A DNA stretch of 64,000 bases from positions 62,001-126,000 of the forward strand of contig NZ_CP133148.1 of assembly GCF_036488675.1 (NCBI RefSeq), in the 5' to 3' direction. The DNA is from Sinorhizobium chiapasense (GTDB lineage Bacteria > Pseudomonadota > Alphaproteobacteria > Rhizobiales > Rhizobiaceae). Below, piece by piece: positions 44,076-52,781 of this stretch (position 1 is the stretch's first letter; each line of letters opens with the position of its first letter). A model generated the notes under the pieces. That model was not told the DNA's origin. It did no database searches and saw nothing but the letters and a program-made list of their open reading frames with translations. The translations under genes were made by a program, and so were the position numbers.

Positions 44076-44504
44076 TCAGCCCTTTCCGAGCTTTTCAAGC
44101 GTCCTCGGATCCCTCTCCCCGTTGAAATAGCGGTCGAGCGCTCTTGCGAAGACGCCGACCGTCGGGGCGGCCCTTTCGAACAGCGTCATCGATGAGCGAA
44201 ACTTGAGGTCGTCCGGTCGCCCGAAAATTTCGAGCGCCGACCGGCCTTGAACGGCATTGACCGCCTCCGTGCACTCGAGAATGCGGTGGCCAAGCAGCGG
44301 ATGCCGCAGATAGGCCCGCGCCTCGTCCAGGTTCGCAAGCGCATAATATTGCGCCGTTGGTGAATGGCCGAGGCCCTCGATCTGCGGAAAGATGAACCAC
44401 ATCCAGTGGGTTCGCTTGGCGCCGGCGGTGAGTTCCGCGAGCGCGGCGCGATACGTGCTCTCCTGCGCCTTCACAAAGCGCTCGAGATCGAAGGCCTCTT
44501 GCAT
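44076..44504 (-). CDS. DUF1810 family protein
   Basis: A 142-residue soluble protein of the DUF1810 family. The family block RTHWMWFIFPQIEGLGHSPT is unmistakable, followed by YYALANLDEARAYLRHPLLG and the DDLKFRSSMTLF segment. The start MQEAFDLERFVKAQ follows GGAAGGGAAGG; an ATG at 44561 extends the frame by 19 residues without similarity. Function of the family is not established. It lies 50 bases beyond the aldo/keto reductase stop on the same strand, so they may share a message. Confidence 0.88.
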   Translation of the reverse strand: MQEAFDLERFVKAQESTYRAALAELTAGAKRTHWMWFIFPQIEGLGHSPTAQYYALANLDEARAYLRHPLLGHRILECTEAVNAVQGRSALEIFGRPDDLKFRSSMTLFERAAPTVGVFARALDRYFNGERDPRTLEKLGKG

Positions 44505-44554
44505 CGGTGCCTTCCCTTCCGACACATCCGCGTCTTCCGCGGAGCGCGGTCGTC

Positions 44555-45541
44555 CTACCATTTGTGATGAACATGAACCTTGATCAGCCGCTCGTAAAGC
44601 GCGGCGATCGCCGCCATGGTCGCATCGTCGAGTGCCGGGAGCGCGCTTGCTGCGGCGTTCGACTGCGCCTGCGCCTCGTTGCGGGCGCCGGGGATAACGA
44701 CCGAAACGGCCGGCTGCTCGAGGATCCAGCGAAGCGCGAACTGGGCCATCGGCACGTTGGCCGGAACCAGCGCGCGCAACTCTTCCACCGCTTCGAGCGC
44801 GACCTCGAAAGGCACGCCGGCGAAGGTTTCACCGACATCGAAGGCTTCGCCGTGGCGGTTGAAATTGCGGTGGTCGTCAGCCGCAAATACCGTGTCCTTG
44901 CCGATCTTGCCCGTAAGCAGACCCGAGGCGAGGGGAACGCGGACGATCACGCCGACATTCTTCCTCCGCGCCTCTGCGAAGAATAATTCCTGTGGGCGCT
45001 GGCGGAAGATGTTGTAGATGATCTGAACCGTGGCGACACCGGGATATTCGATCGCCTTCAGCGCCTCCTCGACCTTTTCGACCGAGGCCCCGTAGCGACG
45101 CATCTTGCCCTTGGCGACCAGCCGGTCGAGCGCCTCGAAGACGTCTGGACGATAATAGACGTCCGTCGGCGGGCAGTGCAGTTGCACGAGATCGAGTGTT
45201 TCGACGCCGAGATTCTTCAGGCTGCGGTCAATGAACGCCTCGATATTGCCGGCCGTATAGCCGTCGGCGACATGCGGATTGAGCCGGCGGCCGGCCTTGG
45301 TGGCAACGAACGGTTTTTGTCCGCCGCGTTCCTTCAGCACCGCCGCGATGATCTTTTCCGAACGCCCGTCGCCATAGACGTCGGCCGTGTCGACGAAGGT
45401 GACGCCGCGGTCGAGCGCGGTGTGAAGCGCGCGCTTGCCGTCGTCCTCACTGACGTCGCCCCAGGCACCTCCGATCTGCCAGGCGCCAAAGCCGATTTCC
45501 GAGATCGTCGCACCCGTCCGTCCCAAAACTCTCGTTTTCAT
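44555..45541 (-). CDS. Aldo/keto reductase
   Basis: NADPH-dependent oxidoreductase of 328 residues with the TIM-barrel aldo/keto reductase fold. Catalytic residues are seen in FVDTADVYGDGRSE (Asp and Tyr), FVATKAGR (Lys) and LVQLHCPP (His). The cofactor-binding C-terminal part carries VIPGARNEAQAQSN. The similarity is to the YdbC/IolS-like group acting on sugars and small aldehydes; the real substrate is unknown. Cytoplasmic. No dedicated regulator is next to it. Confidence 0.92.
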   Translation of the reverse strand: MKTRVLGRTGATISEIGFGAWQIGGAWGDVSEDDGKRALHTALDRGVTFVDTADVYGDGRSEKIIAAVLKERGGQKPFVATKAGRRLNPHVADGYTAGNIEAFIDRSLKNLGVETLDLVQLHCPPTDVYYRPDVFEALDRLVAKGKMRRYGASVEKVEEALKAIEYPGVATVQIIYNIFRQRPQELFFAEARRKNVGVIVRVPLASGLLTGKIGKDTVFAADDHRNFNRHGEAFDVGETFAGVPFEVALEAVEELRALVPANVPMAQFALRWILEQPAVSVVIPGARNEAQAQSNAAASALPALDDATMAAIAALYERLIKVHVHHKW

Positions 45542-45604
45542 TTCGATGTCCTTGTTCTGTTCTGCGTCGGCGATTTCTATGATGATTGCGCCGCGCGCGG
45601 AAGC

Positions 45605-46189
45605 TTAATCCTCGTGCGAAATGATCGCCTTGCCGCGACTGAGGTCGGTGACGAGCGCAACGACCTCCGCCGCGATGTCCTTCCGCATCTCGGCTGTCAG
45701 GACCGCCCCTGTATCCGTAAATGTTTCTCCGGCGACCGCGACGCCGCGGCCCGTCAGCCGCGCTTTGATCAGGGCAAGATCGGCAAAGTCGCAGACGATC
45801 GTAGCGCGCTGCGTGTCGACGAGTTCGGCTTTTTCAGCGGCCCTCAGGCAGAGTGCAGCCGTGCCGCCATAGGCGCGGATCAGCCCGCCGCTTCCAAGCA
45901 GGACGCCGCCGAACCATCGGGTAACGACGACCGCAACGCGATCGACGGATTGGCCGTCGATCGCCGCAAGGATAGGCTTTCCCGCCGTGCCGCTCGGTTC
46001 CCCATCATCACTGAACCTGTAGGTCTGGCCGCTGCGCCAGGCCCAGCAATTGTGATTGGCGGTCGGATCGGAATGCGCCGCGAGAAAGGCCTTAGCCGAT
46101 TGCTCGTCCTCGATCGGGCCGGCGATCGCCAGGAACCGGCTTTTCTTGATTTCCTGTGTCGAGGTTTCGATGCGCTGGAGCGTGAACAT
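45605..46189 (-). CDS. yigZ: YigZ/IMPACT (UPF0029) family protein
   Basis: A 194-residue protein of the YigZ family. The UPF0029 domain motif is present in HNCWAWRSGQTYRFSDDGEP and GTAGKPILAAIDGQSVDRVA, with VVVTRWFGGVLLGSGGLIRAYG, the most conserved block. The C-terminal half has an EF-G-like alpha/beta domain with DFADLALIKARLTGRGV. It is thought to bind nucleic acid or ribosomes; the eukaryotic relative IMPACT regulates translation under starvation, but the bacterial role is unclear. Solitary between the aldo/keto reductase and putA. Confidence 0.9.
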   Translation of the reverse strand: MFTLQRIETSTQEIKKSRFLAIAGPIEDEQSAKAFLAAHSDPTANHNCWAWRSGQTYRFSDDGEPSGTAGKPILAAIDGQSVDRVAVVVTRWFGGVLLGSGGLIRAYGGTAALCLRAAEKAELVDTQRATIVCDFADLALIKARLTGRGVAVAGETFTDTGAVLTAEMRKDIAAEVVALVTDLSRGKAIISHED

Positions 46190-46250
46190 CCGCTGCTTCC
46201 GTTTTGGAGAACGCTGTTAGCGGATCGGCGGCGTATCGTCACCCGGATTT

Positions 46251-46364
46251 GCCCCTCATCCCGCTGCCGCGACCTTCTCCCCGCAGGCGGGGAGAAGGGA
46301 CAAGCCGCGACCGATCGTTCAGTCCCCTCTCCCCGCGCGCGGGGAGAGGGCCAGGGTGAGGGGC
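46251..46364. repeat. Nested double-hairpin repeat between putA and yigZ
   Basis: Outer arms GCCCCTCA and TGAGGGGC enclose two strong hairpins: CCTTCTCCCC-GCAGGC-GGGGAGAAGG (46273-46298) and CCCTCTCCCC-GCGCGC-GGGGAGAGGG (46325-46350). It lies downstream of putA on its strand, so it can act as a transcript end or 3' protector. A related single hairpin is at 23378-23419. Confidence 0.8.
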
Positions 46365-46398
46365 GAATCGGGCACACAGCCGGAGCGCGACTCCGCGA

Positions 46399-49300
46399 TC
46401 AACCGATTGCCATCAGGCTGGCATTGCCGCCGGCGGCGGCGGTGTTGATCGACGTCGAAATCTCTTCCAGGAGCCAGTTGAGGCAATAGGCGTCGGGGTT
46501 GCGAGCGATCTCTTCTTTCGCCGCAGCCTGGACGAGCACCAGCGGACCGGGTAGCGCCGCGATCGCCTTGTTGACAACGCGGATGCGTTCGGCGTCGCCC
46601 TCGACGAGGGCTCCGGCGAAGGGGCCGTCGGCCGCCCAGTCCTTCGACCAGGAGAGACGGACGGCGACGCTCTGGGGCAGGTCCTTGAGCGAAGGCTGCA
46701 AACCGGAGGCGGCGTCGATGATGACGCTGTTGCCGGTCGCGAGCGCGGCGGCGAGCTGATGATAGAGGCCCGTCTCGGTCTGCGGCACGAGCAGGACCCG
46801 GCCGCGCGGGTGGAGCGCGTAAAGATTGCGCTCGCCGACCGGGCCCGGCAGCTCCAGCTCAAGCCCAAGCGCTGAGGTGCTGCCGGCGTTGCGCGCCGCT
46901 TCCGCTTCGGCCTTCGCGCCGCGCCCGTCAAGCCACTTGGCGAAGTCGAGGAGGGCTGGATCCGTATGAACGGAGCTGTGCTGCGGCGGCACCGGCGCTG
47001 TCGTCACCAGTCGGCCGAGATAGAGCGGGCCGCCCGCCTTCGGTCCGGTGCCGGAAAGGCCGCGTCCGCCGAAGGGCTGGACGCCCACCACCGCGCCGAT
47101 GATGTTGCGGTTCACGTAGAGGTTGCCCGCCTTCACACGGCTGGTCACATGCGCAATCGTCTCGTCGAGGCGGGTGTGGAGGCCGAAGGTCAGACCGTAG
47201 CCGGTGGCGTTGATGTCGTCGACCAACCGGTCGAGATCGTCGCGGCGGTAACGGATGACGTGCAGCACCGGCCCGAAGACCTCACGCTTGAGATCGGCGA
47301 GTTTCTGAAGCTCGATGATCGTCGGTGGTACGAAGGTGCCTTGATCGGTCTCGGCGGCAAGACCGATCTGCTCCACCTTGCGGCCAAGTCCGCGCATCGC
47401 GTCGATGTGCTTTTCGATGATGCCTTTCGCCTCGGCGGTGATGACCGGACCGACATCTACGGAAAGACGGTCGGTGCGACCGATGTTCAATTCGTGCAGC
47501 GCGCCCTTCAGCATGGCGAGCGTGCGATCGGCGACGTCCTCCTGCAGGCAGAGCACGCGCAGCGCCGAGCAGCGCTGGCCGGCGCTGTCGAAGGCCGATG
47601 CGATCACGTCGCCGACCACCTGTTCGGCAAGCGCAGAGGAATCGACAATCATCGCGTTCTGGCCGCCGGTCTCGGCGATCAGCGGGATAGGCCGTCCGGC
47701 AGGCGAAAGCCGGTCGGAAAGTTGCGCCTGAATGAGCCGCGCGACCTCCGTCGAGCCGGTGAACATCACGCCCGCGATCTCGGGGGCGGCGACCAGCGCC
47801 GCGCCGACACGGCCGTCGCCGGGTAGAAGCTGCAGCGCGTTGGCCGGAATGCCCGCCTCGTGCAGAAGGCGCACGCCTTCGGCGGCGATCAACGGCGTCT
47901 CCTCGGCGGGCTTGGCAAGCACCGGATTGCCCGCGACGAGCGCGGCGGCAATCTGGCCGGTGAAGATCGCCAGCGGGAAGTTCCATGGGCTGATGCAGGC
48001 GATCGGGCCGAGCGGCTTGTGGCCCGGACCGAGCGTGCGGCGGGTCTGTTCGGCGTAGTAGCGCAGGAAGTCGATTGCCTCGCGTACTTCGGCGATTGCG
48101 TTCGGCAGCGACTTGCCAGCCTCGCGGGCGATCAGCCCGAGCAGCGTCGGCATGCGCGCCTGCATCAGGTCGGCCGCGCGGTCGAGACAGGCAGCCCGCT
48201 CCGCCGGGGCAACCGCGGCCCACGCTTCGGCAGCCTCGAGCGCGAGGCGGGCCGCGCGCTTGGCGTCCTCGTCCGACGTTTCCGTCACCGAGCCGACGAT
48301 GTCGCGGTGGTCGCCGGGGTTGACGACCGGGCGCGTTTCGCCCGAGCCCGCGCCGGTCGCAAGCTGCGGTACCGAGGTCCAGGCACTCGCGGCGCTTGCC
48401 TTCAGTGCCTCCGCCAGCGATGCAAGGCTCTCTTCATTCGAGAGATCGACGCCGGCGGAATTGGTGCGGGCCTCGCCAAAGAGCTTGGCAGGAAAGGCGA
48501 TCTGATCGTGCTTCGCGCCGACCACCGGCATGGAGCGGACGATTTCGACCGGATCGGCGGTGAGTTCGTCGACGGAGACCTTCGGGTCGGCGATGCGGTT
48601 TACGAAGGAGGAGTTTGCGCCGTTTTCGAGCAGGCGGCGGACGAGATAGGCAAGCAGCGTTTCATGTGTGCCGACCGGCGCATAGATGCGGCACGGACGG
48701 TCGAGATTGCTGCGGCCGACGACCTCGTCATAGAGCGGCTCGCCCATGCCGTGCAGGCACTGGAACTCGTATTTGCCGACCTGAAAATCCTTGCCGGCCA
48801 TATGGTAGATCGTGGCGAGCGTCTGCGCGTTGTGGGTGGCGAACTGAGGGAAGATCACATCCGTTGCCGAAAGCAGCTTGCGGGCGCAGGCGACATAGGA
48901 AACGTCGGTATAGATCTTGCGCGTAAAGACCGGGAAATCTTCGAGCCCGTCGAGCTGCGCGCGCTTGATCTCCGCATCCCAATAGGCGCCCTTGACGAGA
49001 CGCACCATGATGCGACGGCCCGAGCGGCGCGCGAGGTCGATGATGAAGTCGAGCACGAAGGGGCAGCGCTTGCCGTAGGCCTGCACGACAAAGCCCATGC
49101 CGTTCCAGCCGGAAAGATCGGCGTCGAGGCAAAGCTCTTCGAGGAGATCAAGCGACAGCTCCAGCCGGTCCGCCTCCTCGGCGTCGATGTTGAGGCCGAT
49201 GTCGTATTTCTTGGCGATGATCGCGAGCGCCTTCACCTTAGGCAGCAATTCGCCCATGACGCGAGAGGCCTGTGCGCGCACATAGCGCGGATGGAGCGCC

Positions 49301-50106
49301 GAGAGCTTGATCGAGATGCCGGGGCCTTCGTAGATGCCGCGTCCGGCCGAGGCCTTGCCGATCGCATGGATCGCGGTTTCGTAGTCCTTGTAATAGCGTT
49401 CCGCGTCGGCCGTCGTGGTCGCCGCCTCGCCGAGCATGTCGTAGGAGTAGCGGAAACCCTTCTGTTCGAGCGCCCGGGAGCGGCGCAGCGCCTCGTCGAT
49501 CGTCTCGCCGGTGACGAATTGCTCGCCCATCATCCGCATCGCCATGTCGACGCCACGACGGATCACCGGCTCGCCGCAGCGGGCGATCAGCCGCGACAGT
49601 GCCGCCGCGAGGCTGCGGTCGTTAACGGTCGAGGTCAGCTTGCCGGTGACGACGAGGCCCCAGGTCGCGGCATTGACGAACAGCGAGCGACCGCCGCCGA
49701 GATGCGACTTCCAGTCTCCGTCGGCGATCTTGTCGCGGATCAGCGCGTCGCGGGTCGCCGTATCGGGAATGCGCAGCAGCGCCTCGGCAAGGCACATCAG
49801 TGCGACGCCCTCCTGGCTCGAGAGCGAATATTCGTGCACCAGTCCCTCGACGCCTGACCCCTTATGCTTGGCACGGAGCGCCTCGATCAGCTTGCGGGCG
49901 GTTTTGGCGGCGGCATCGCGGGTTTCCTTGGGCAGCGTCGCAGCCTCGATGAGCGCCGGCAGGCATTCCGTTTCGGGACGGCGGTAGGCGGCCGTGATTG
50001 CCCGGCGAAGCGTGCTTTGCGTCCGGACCGGAGGCGCGAAGTCGGCAAAGGGCGCCGGCGCTGCGTCCGTGGCTGGGGGAGATTTTTGAAGCTTGGTCTG
50101 GCTCAT
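46399..50106 (-). CDS. putA: Bifunctional proline dehydrogenase / delta-1-pyrroline-5-carboxylate dehydrogenase PutA
   Basis: Oxidises proline to glutamate in two channelled steps. The 1235-residue protein resembles the E. coli enzyme almost throughout. After an arm domain comes the FAD proline dehydrogenase barrel (about 180-480: EGPGISIKLSALHPRY, EYSFQCLHGMGEPLY-like block FQCLHGMGEPLYD), then the aldehyde dehydrogenase (about 560-1010) with SPWNFPLAIFTGQIAAAL, IAETGGQNAMIVDSS and catalytic Cys in SAGQRCSALRVL. The C-terminal type-B domain ends TAAAGGNASLMAIG, as in E. coli. The N-terminal ribbon-helix-helix of E. coli PutA is absent, so this enzyme cannot repress its own gene. No PutR-type regulator is adjacent. 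Confidence 0.96.
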   Translation of the reverse strand: MSQTKLQKSPPATDAAPAPFADFAPPVRTQSTLRRAITAAYRRPETECLPALIEAATLPKETRDAAAKTARKLIEALRAKHKGSGVEGLVHEYSLSSQEGVALMCLAEALLRIPDTATRDALIRDKIADGDWKSHLGGGRSLFVNAATWGLVVTGKLTSTVNDRSLAAALSRLIARCGEPVIRRGVDMAMRMMGEQFVTGETIDEALRRSRALEQKGFRYSYDMLGEAATTTADAERYYKDYETAIHAIGKASAGRGIYEGPGISIKLSALHPRYVRAQASRVMGELLPKVKALAIIAKKYDIGLNIDAEEADRLELSLDLLEELCLDADLSGWNGMGFVVQAYGKRCPFVLDFIIDLARRSGRRIMVRLVKGAYWDAEIKRAQLDGLEDFPVFTRKIYTDVSYVACARKLLSATDVIFPQFATHNAQTLATIYHMAGKDFQVGKYEFQCLHGMGEPLYDEVVGRSNLDRPCRIYAPVGTHETLLAYLVRRLLENGANSSFVNRIADPKVSVDELTADPVEIVRSMPVVGAKHDQIAFPAKLFGEARTNSAGVDLSNEESLASLAEALKASAASAWTSVPQLATGAGSGETRPVVNPGDHRDIVGSVTETSDEDAKRAARLALEAAEAWAAVAPAERAACLDRAADLMQARMPTLLGLIAREAGKSLPNAIAEVREAIDFLRYYAEQTRRTLGPGHKPLGPIACISPWNFPLAIFTGQIAAALVAGNPVLAKPAEETPLIAAEGVRLLHEAGIPANALQLLPGDGRVGAALVAAPEIAGVMFTGSTEVARLIQAQLSDRLSPAGRPIPLIAETGGQNAMIVDSSALAEQVVGDVIASAFDSAGQRCSALRVLCLQEDVADRTLAMLKGALHELNIGRTDRLSVDVGPVITAEAKGIIEKHIDAMRGLGRKVEQIGLAAETDQGTFVPPTIIELQKLADLKREVFGPVLHVIRYRRDDLDRLVDDINATGYGLTFGLHTRLDETIAHVTSRVKAGNLYVNRNIIGAVVGVQPFGGRGLSGTGPKAGGPLYLGRLVTTAPVPPQHSSVHTDPALLDFAKWLDGRGAKAEAEAARNAGSTSALGLELELPGPVGERNLYALHPRGRVLLVPQTETGLYHQLAAALATGNSVIIDAASGLQPSLKDLPQSVAVRLSWSKDWAADGPFAGALVEGDAERIRVVNKAIAALPGPLVLVQAAAKEEIARNPDAYCLNWLLEEISTSINTAAAGGNASLMAIG

Positions 50107-50292
50107 CGAACACGGTCCTCCACGGAGCGGTAACAGGCGTCTGGCGCCTCTGGTTTCGTGGGCAGAAAATACGCTTGGCGCCGCCGAACATCCATCCGGC
50201 AAATCTCGGCATTCTCGGAATGTTTCGCTATCGATGCGTTGACAAACGGCGGAACATGCGGAGCGTCGCGATGAGTTCCGGATGATCCGGGG

Positions 50293-50607
50293 TCAGGCGG
50301 CAGCGCCGAAATGGCGTGCGCGCGCGATCAGGCATTCGTCGTCACCCGGCATGCACGTCCGGCACACGATCGGTCGCACCGGATAAATCTTGCAGGCCAC
50401 GAAGCGGCCCAGCGTGCCGTCGAGCGCCGCGCATCGATCGTTCTCGCAACGCATGCCACCAAGATCGGCAGCGACATATTCTGCCGGAATGCGATCGAGT
50501 TCCTCGTCGGTCTCCAGCGAAAAGCGCGGCCAATCGGCCGAATAGGCACAACAGGCGCCGCAGCTTTGACAGTCGAAATCCTGGCTGGATGAAACGGAAT
50601 GGGTCAT
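50293..50607 (-). CDS. YkgJ-type cysteine-cluster protein
   Basis: A 104-residue soluble protein of the YkgJ/zinc-or-iron-chelating family (PF03692-like). It has two Cys clusters: DCQSCGACCAYSADWP near the N-terminus and CKIYPVRPIVCRTCMPGDDEC near the C-terminus, with GGMRCENDRCAALDG between. The chosen start MTHSVSSSQDF gives the usual family length; the frame is open further upstream, over the phosphodiesterase gene end, and that part is rejected. The metal is not known. It lies downstream of the phosphodiesterase gene on the same strand, 40 bases away. Confidence 0.82.
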   Translation of the reverse strand: MTHSVSSSQDFDCQSCGACCAYSADWPRFSLETDEELDRIPAEYVAADLGGMRCENDRCAALDGTLGRFVACKIYPVRPIVCRTCMPGDDECLIARARHFGAAA

Positions 50608-50647
50608 GGCCCAACCTAACACGAAGGCGTCGTCGTCGAAATGGTCG

Positions 50648-51454
50648 TCACGCCAGTGCCGCGTCGCGCCGGGCGATTTCGTAGTCTTCCGTGTGGACGA
50701 GCACCCCGTCATCGGTAACCAGCACGATGCCATAGGCCGCCGGTTCATCGACGGAGAGCGAAGGGTCCGGCGTATCGAAGGGCATCGGCTGTTGATGGAC
50801 CGGGCTCTTGAAAATCGAGAACGGAATGCCGCGGCTGGAACCGCTGATCGTGCGATGAACATGACCAGCGAAGATGTGGCGCACATTGCCGTGGCGTTTC
50901 ACGAGCGCGTAGAATTCCTGCCCGTTGATCAGACGGATCATGTCGATGCTCGTGAAGCCGGTTACATGCGGAGGATGGTGCATGAAGATCAGCACCGGCC
51001 GATCGCCGGCCCCGGCGAGTTGCCGATCGAGCCAGGCAAGACGCCGTTGGCAAAGATGCCCGGCGTGACTCAAGGGATAGTCGTAAGGCGGCGCAAACAG
51101 CGTGTCGAGCAGCACGGCGCGACAATCGGCAAAATCGATCACCTGCTGGACGAAGCCGTTCTCGTCGGTCGCTGTGCCGGAAAATACATCGAGGAAAACC
51201 TCGCGCCGGTCATGGTTGCCGATCATCATTGCCGCCGGTGGAACGAGTTCACCAAGGATCGCCTTCAGGCGTTCATAAGACGGGCGGTCGGCCCCGTGCG
51301 CGAGGTCTCCGGCAAAGATCACCCGATTCGCATCCGCGTGGTAGCGATTGACGTGAGCGATCCCGTTGGCGAGACGCCGATAGGGATCGAGCCCGATGAT
51401 CGTCACACCTTCGGGAACCATGTGCAGGTCGGTGAAGACGATGAACTTCGTCAT
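50648..51454 (-). CDS. spdA: Class III cyclic-nucleotide phosphodiesterase (SpdA-like)
   Basis: A 268-residue binuclear metallophosphoesterase of the CpdA/GpdQ class. Metal ligands are visible in FTDLHMV (D9, H11), AGDLAHG (D50), GNHDRR (N80, H81), MHHPPHV and GHVHR. The start MTKFIVFTDL follows GGAACGAGC; the upstream extension is rejected. In Sinorhizobium meliloti, SpdA is a class III phosphodiesterase encoded near clr and cyaD1 and favouring 2',3'-cyclic nucleotides. The same neighbourhood here (clr and cyaD1 4-6 kb away, putA beside it) supports orthology, though a proline-racemase-family gene lies in between. Its substrate cannot be read from sequence alone. Confidence 0.78.
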   Translation of the reverse strand: MTKFIVFTDLHMVPEGVTIIGLDPYRRLANGIAHVNRYHADANRVIFAGDLAHGADRPSYERLKAILGELVPPAAMMIGNHDRREVFLDVFSGTATDENGFVQQVIDFADCRAVLLDTLFAPPYDYPLSHAGHLCQRRLAWLDRQLAGAGDRPVLIFMHHPPHVTGFTSIDMIRLINGQEFYALVKRHGNVRHIFAGHVHRTISGSSRGIPFSIFKSPVHQQPMPFDTPDPSLSVDEPAAYGIVLVTDDGVLVHTEDYEIARRDAALA

Positions 51455-51698
51455 GCTCGTTCCGGTGATAGGCCGCGCTTTCACGCTCCCGCGCCGGGGC
51501 ATCACCGTCAAGCGGCATCTTTGGGTGAATGGACGGCGGGCGACTTTTGGATGGACTTGTCGATACCGCGTCCTCGTCATCTTGCAGCTAACCAGTCAAC
51601 GCTGTATGCATCGCCACGTTGCCTGATATATCAGGAGAGGCGCCGGGAATTGTCGAGATCGGCGAACGGCGGAAAGACGCGATATCCGGAGATAGGTT

Positions 51699-52733
51699 AT
51701 GAGATGGAAGCGCACGATCCAGTTGCTGGATGTTCATTGTGAGGGTGAAATCGGCAAGGTGGCGATCGGCGGCGTGCCGAAGATCCCGGGCAACTCGATC
51801 GCCGAACAGCTCAACCACATCAACACCGTCGACGACAGCCTGCGCCGGTTTCTCTGCCTTGAGCCGCGTTCCGGATCGATCGGCTCGGTCAACCTGCTCG
51901 TGCCGCCGAAGCGGCCGGAGGCCGATGCCGGCTTCATCATCCTTCAGGCGGACCAGGCCCACGCCATGTCTGGCTCCAATTCGATTTGCGTGACGACGGC
52001 GCTGCTCGAATCCGGCATGATCGAGATGAAGGAGCCGGAAACGGTGGTGATGCTCGACACGGCGGCCGGCCTCGTCAAGGCGACGGCCACCTGCCGCGAC
52101 GGACGGTGCGAAAGGGTGAAGCTCACCATGGTGCCGTCCTTCGTGCAGGAGCTGGACGTCGAGGTCGAAACGCCGGAATGGGGCCGCATCAAGCTCGATC
52201 TCTGCTTCGGCGGTATTTTCTATGCGCTGGTCGATGTCCGGCAGATCGGTACGACGATCGAAAAGGCGAATGCGCGGCGGATTGTCGAGGCGGGTATGCT
52301 GCTCAAGGATCTCGTCAACCGCACGATCCCGGTCGTCCATCCGGAGATCCCCGAAATCAGCGGCGTTGCCTACGTGATGTTCCGCGACACCGAGGCGGAT
52401 GGCACGGTCCGCACCTGCACGACGATGTGGCCGGGCCGCGTCGATCGCTCGCCTTGCGGCACCGGCAGTTCGGCGAACCTTGCGACGCTTCACGCGCGCG
52501 GCCACGTGAAGCCCGGCGATGCGCTCAAATCCCGGTCGATCATCGGCTCGGAGTTTGAGGTGGGGCTTGAAGGCGTGACGACGGTCGCCGGCAGGAAGGC
52601 CATCATTCCGACCATTTCCGGTCGCGGCTGGACGTTCGGCCTGCATCAGGTGGCACTCGATCCGTTCGATCCGCTCGCCGAAGGTTTTGCGCTGACCGAT
52701 ACCTGGGGGCCGCAGGCGGGCGAGATCCATTGA
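51699..52733 (+). CDS. Proline racemase family protein, Ser/Cys type (hydroxyproline epimerase or dehydratase)
   Basis: A 344-residue enzyme of the proline racemase superfamily. The first catalytic motif, MCGHG in true racemases, reads MSGSN with Ser91; the second is intact as DRSPCGTGSSA with Cys253. The Ser/Cys combination is associated with hydroxyproline enzymes (4-hydroxyproline 2-epimerase or trans-3-hydroxyproline dehydratase activity) and argues against a plain proline racemase. Substrate-binding GRG is seen in PTISGRGWTFG. It starts at ATG 51699 with no strong ribosome-binding site. It is convergent with the Sel1 gene and divergent from the phosphodiesterase gene. Nearness to putA fits imino-acid catabolism. 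Confidence 0.85.
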   Translation: MRWKRTIQLLDVHCEGEIGKVAIGGVPKIPGNSIAEQLNHINTVDDSLRRFLCLEPRSGSIGSVNLLVPPKRPEADAGFIILQADQAHAMSGSNSICVTTALLESGMIEMKEPETVVMLDTAAGLVKATATCRDGRCERVKLTMVPSFVQELDVEVETPEWGRIKLDLCFGGIFYALVDVRQIGTTIEKANARRIVEAGMLLKDLVNRTIPVVHPEIPEISGVAYVMFRDTEADGTVRTCTTMWPGRVDRSPCGTGSSANLATLHARGHVKPGDALKSRSIIGSEFEVGLEGVTTVAGRKAIIPTISGRGWTFGLHQVALDPFDPLAEGFALTDTWGPQAGEIH

Positions 52734-52781
52734 GACCCGATCGCGCGGCGGCCATTATCCCTCCGCGCAGAGATGGTGTCT

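Noticed and set aside
47860..49857. A 665-codon plus-strand frame opposite putA
   Set aside because: Antisense shadow of a well-identified gene; no family features.
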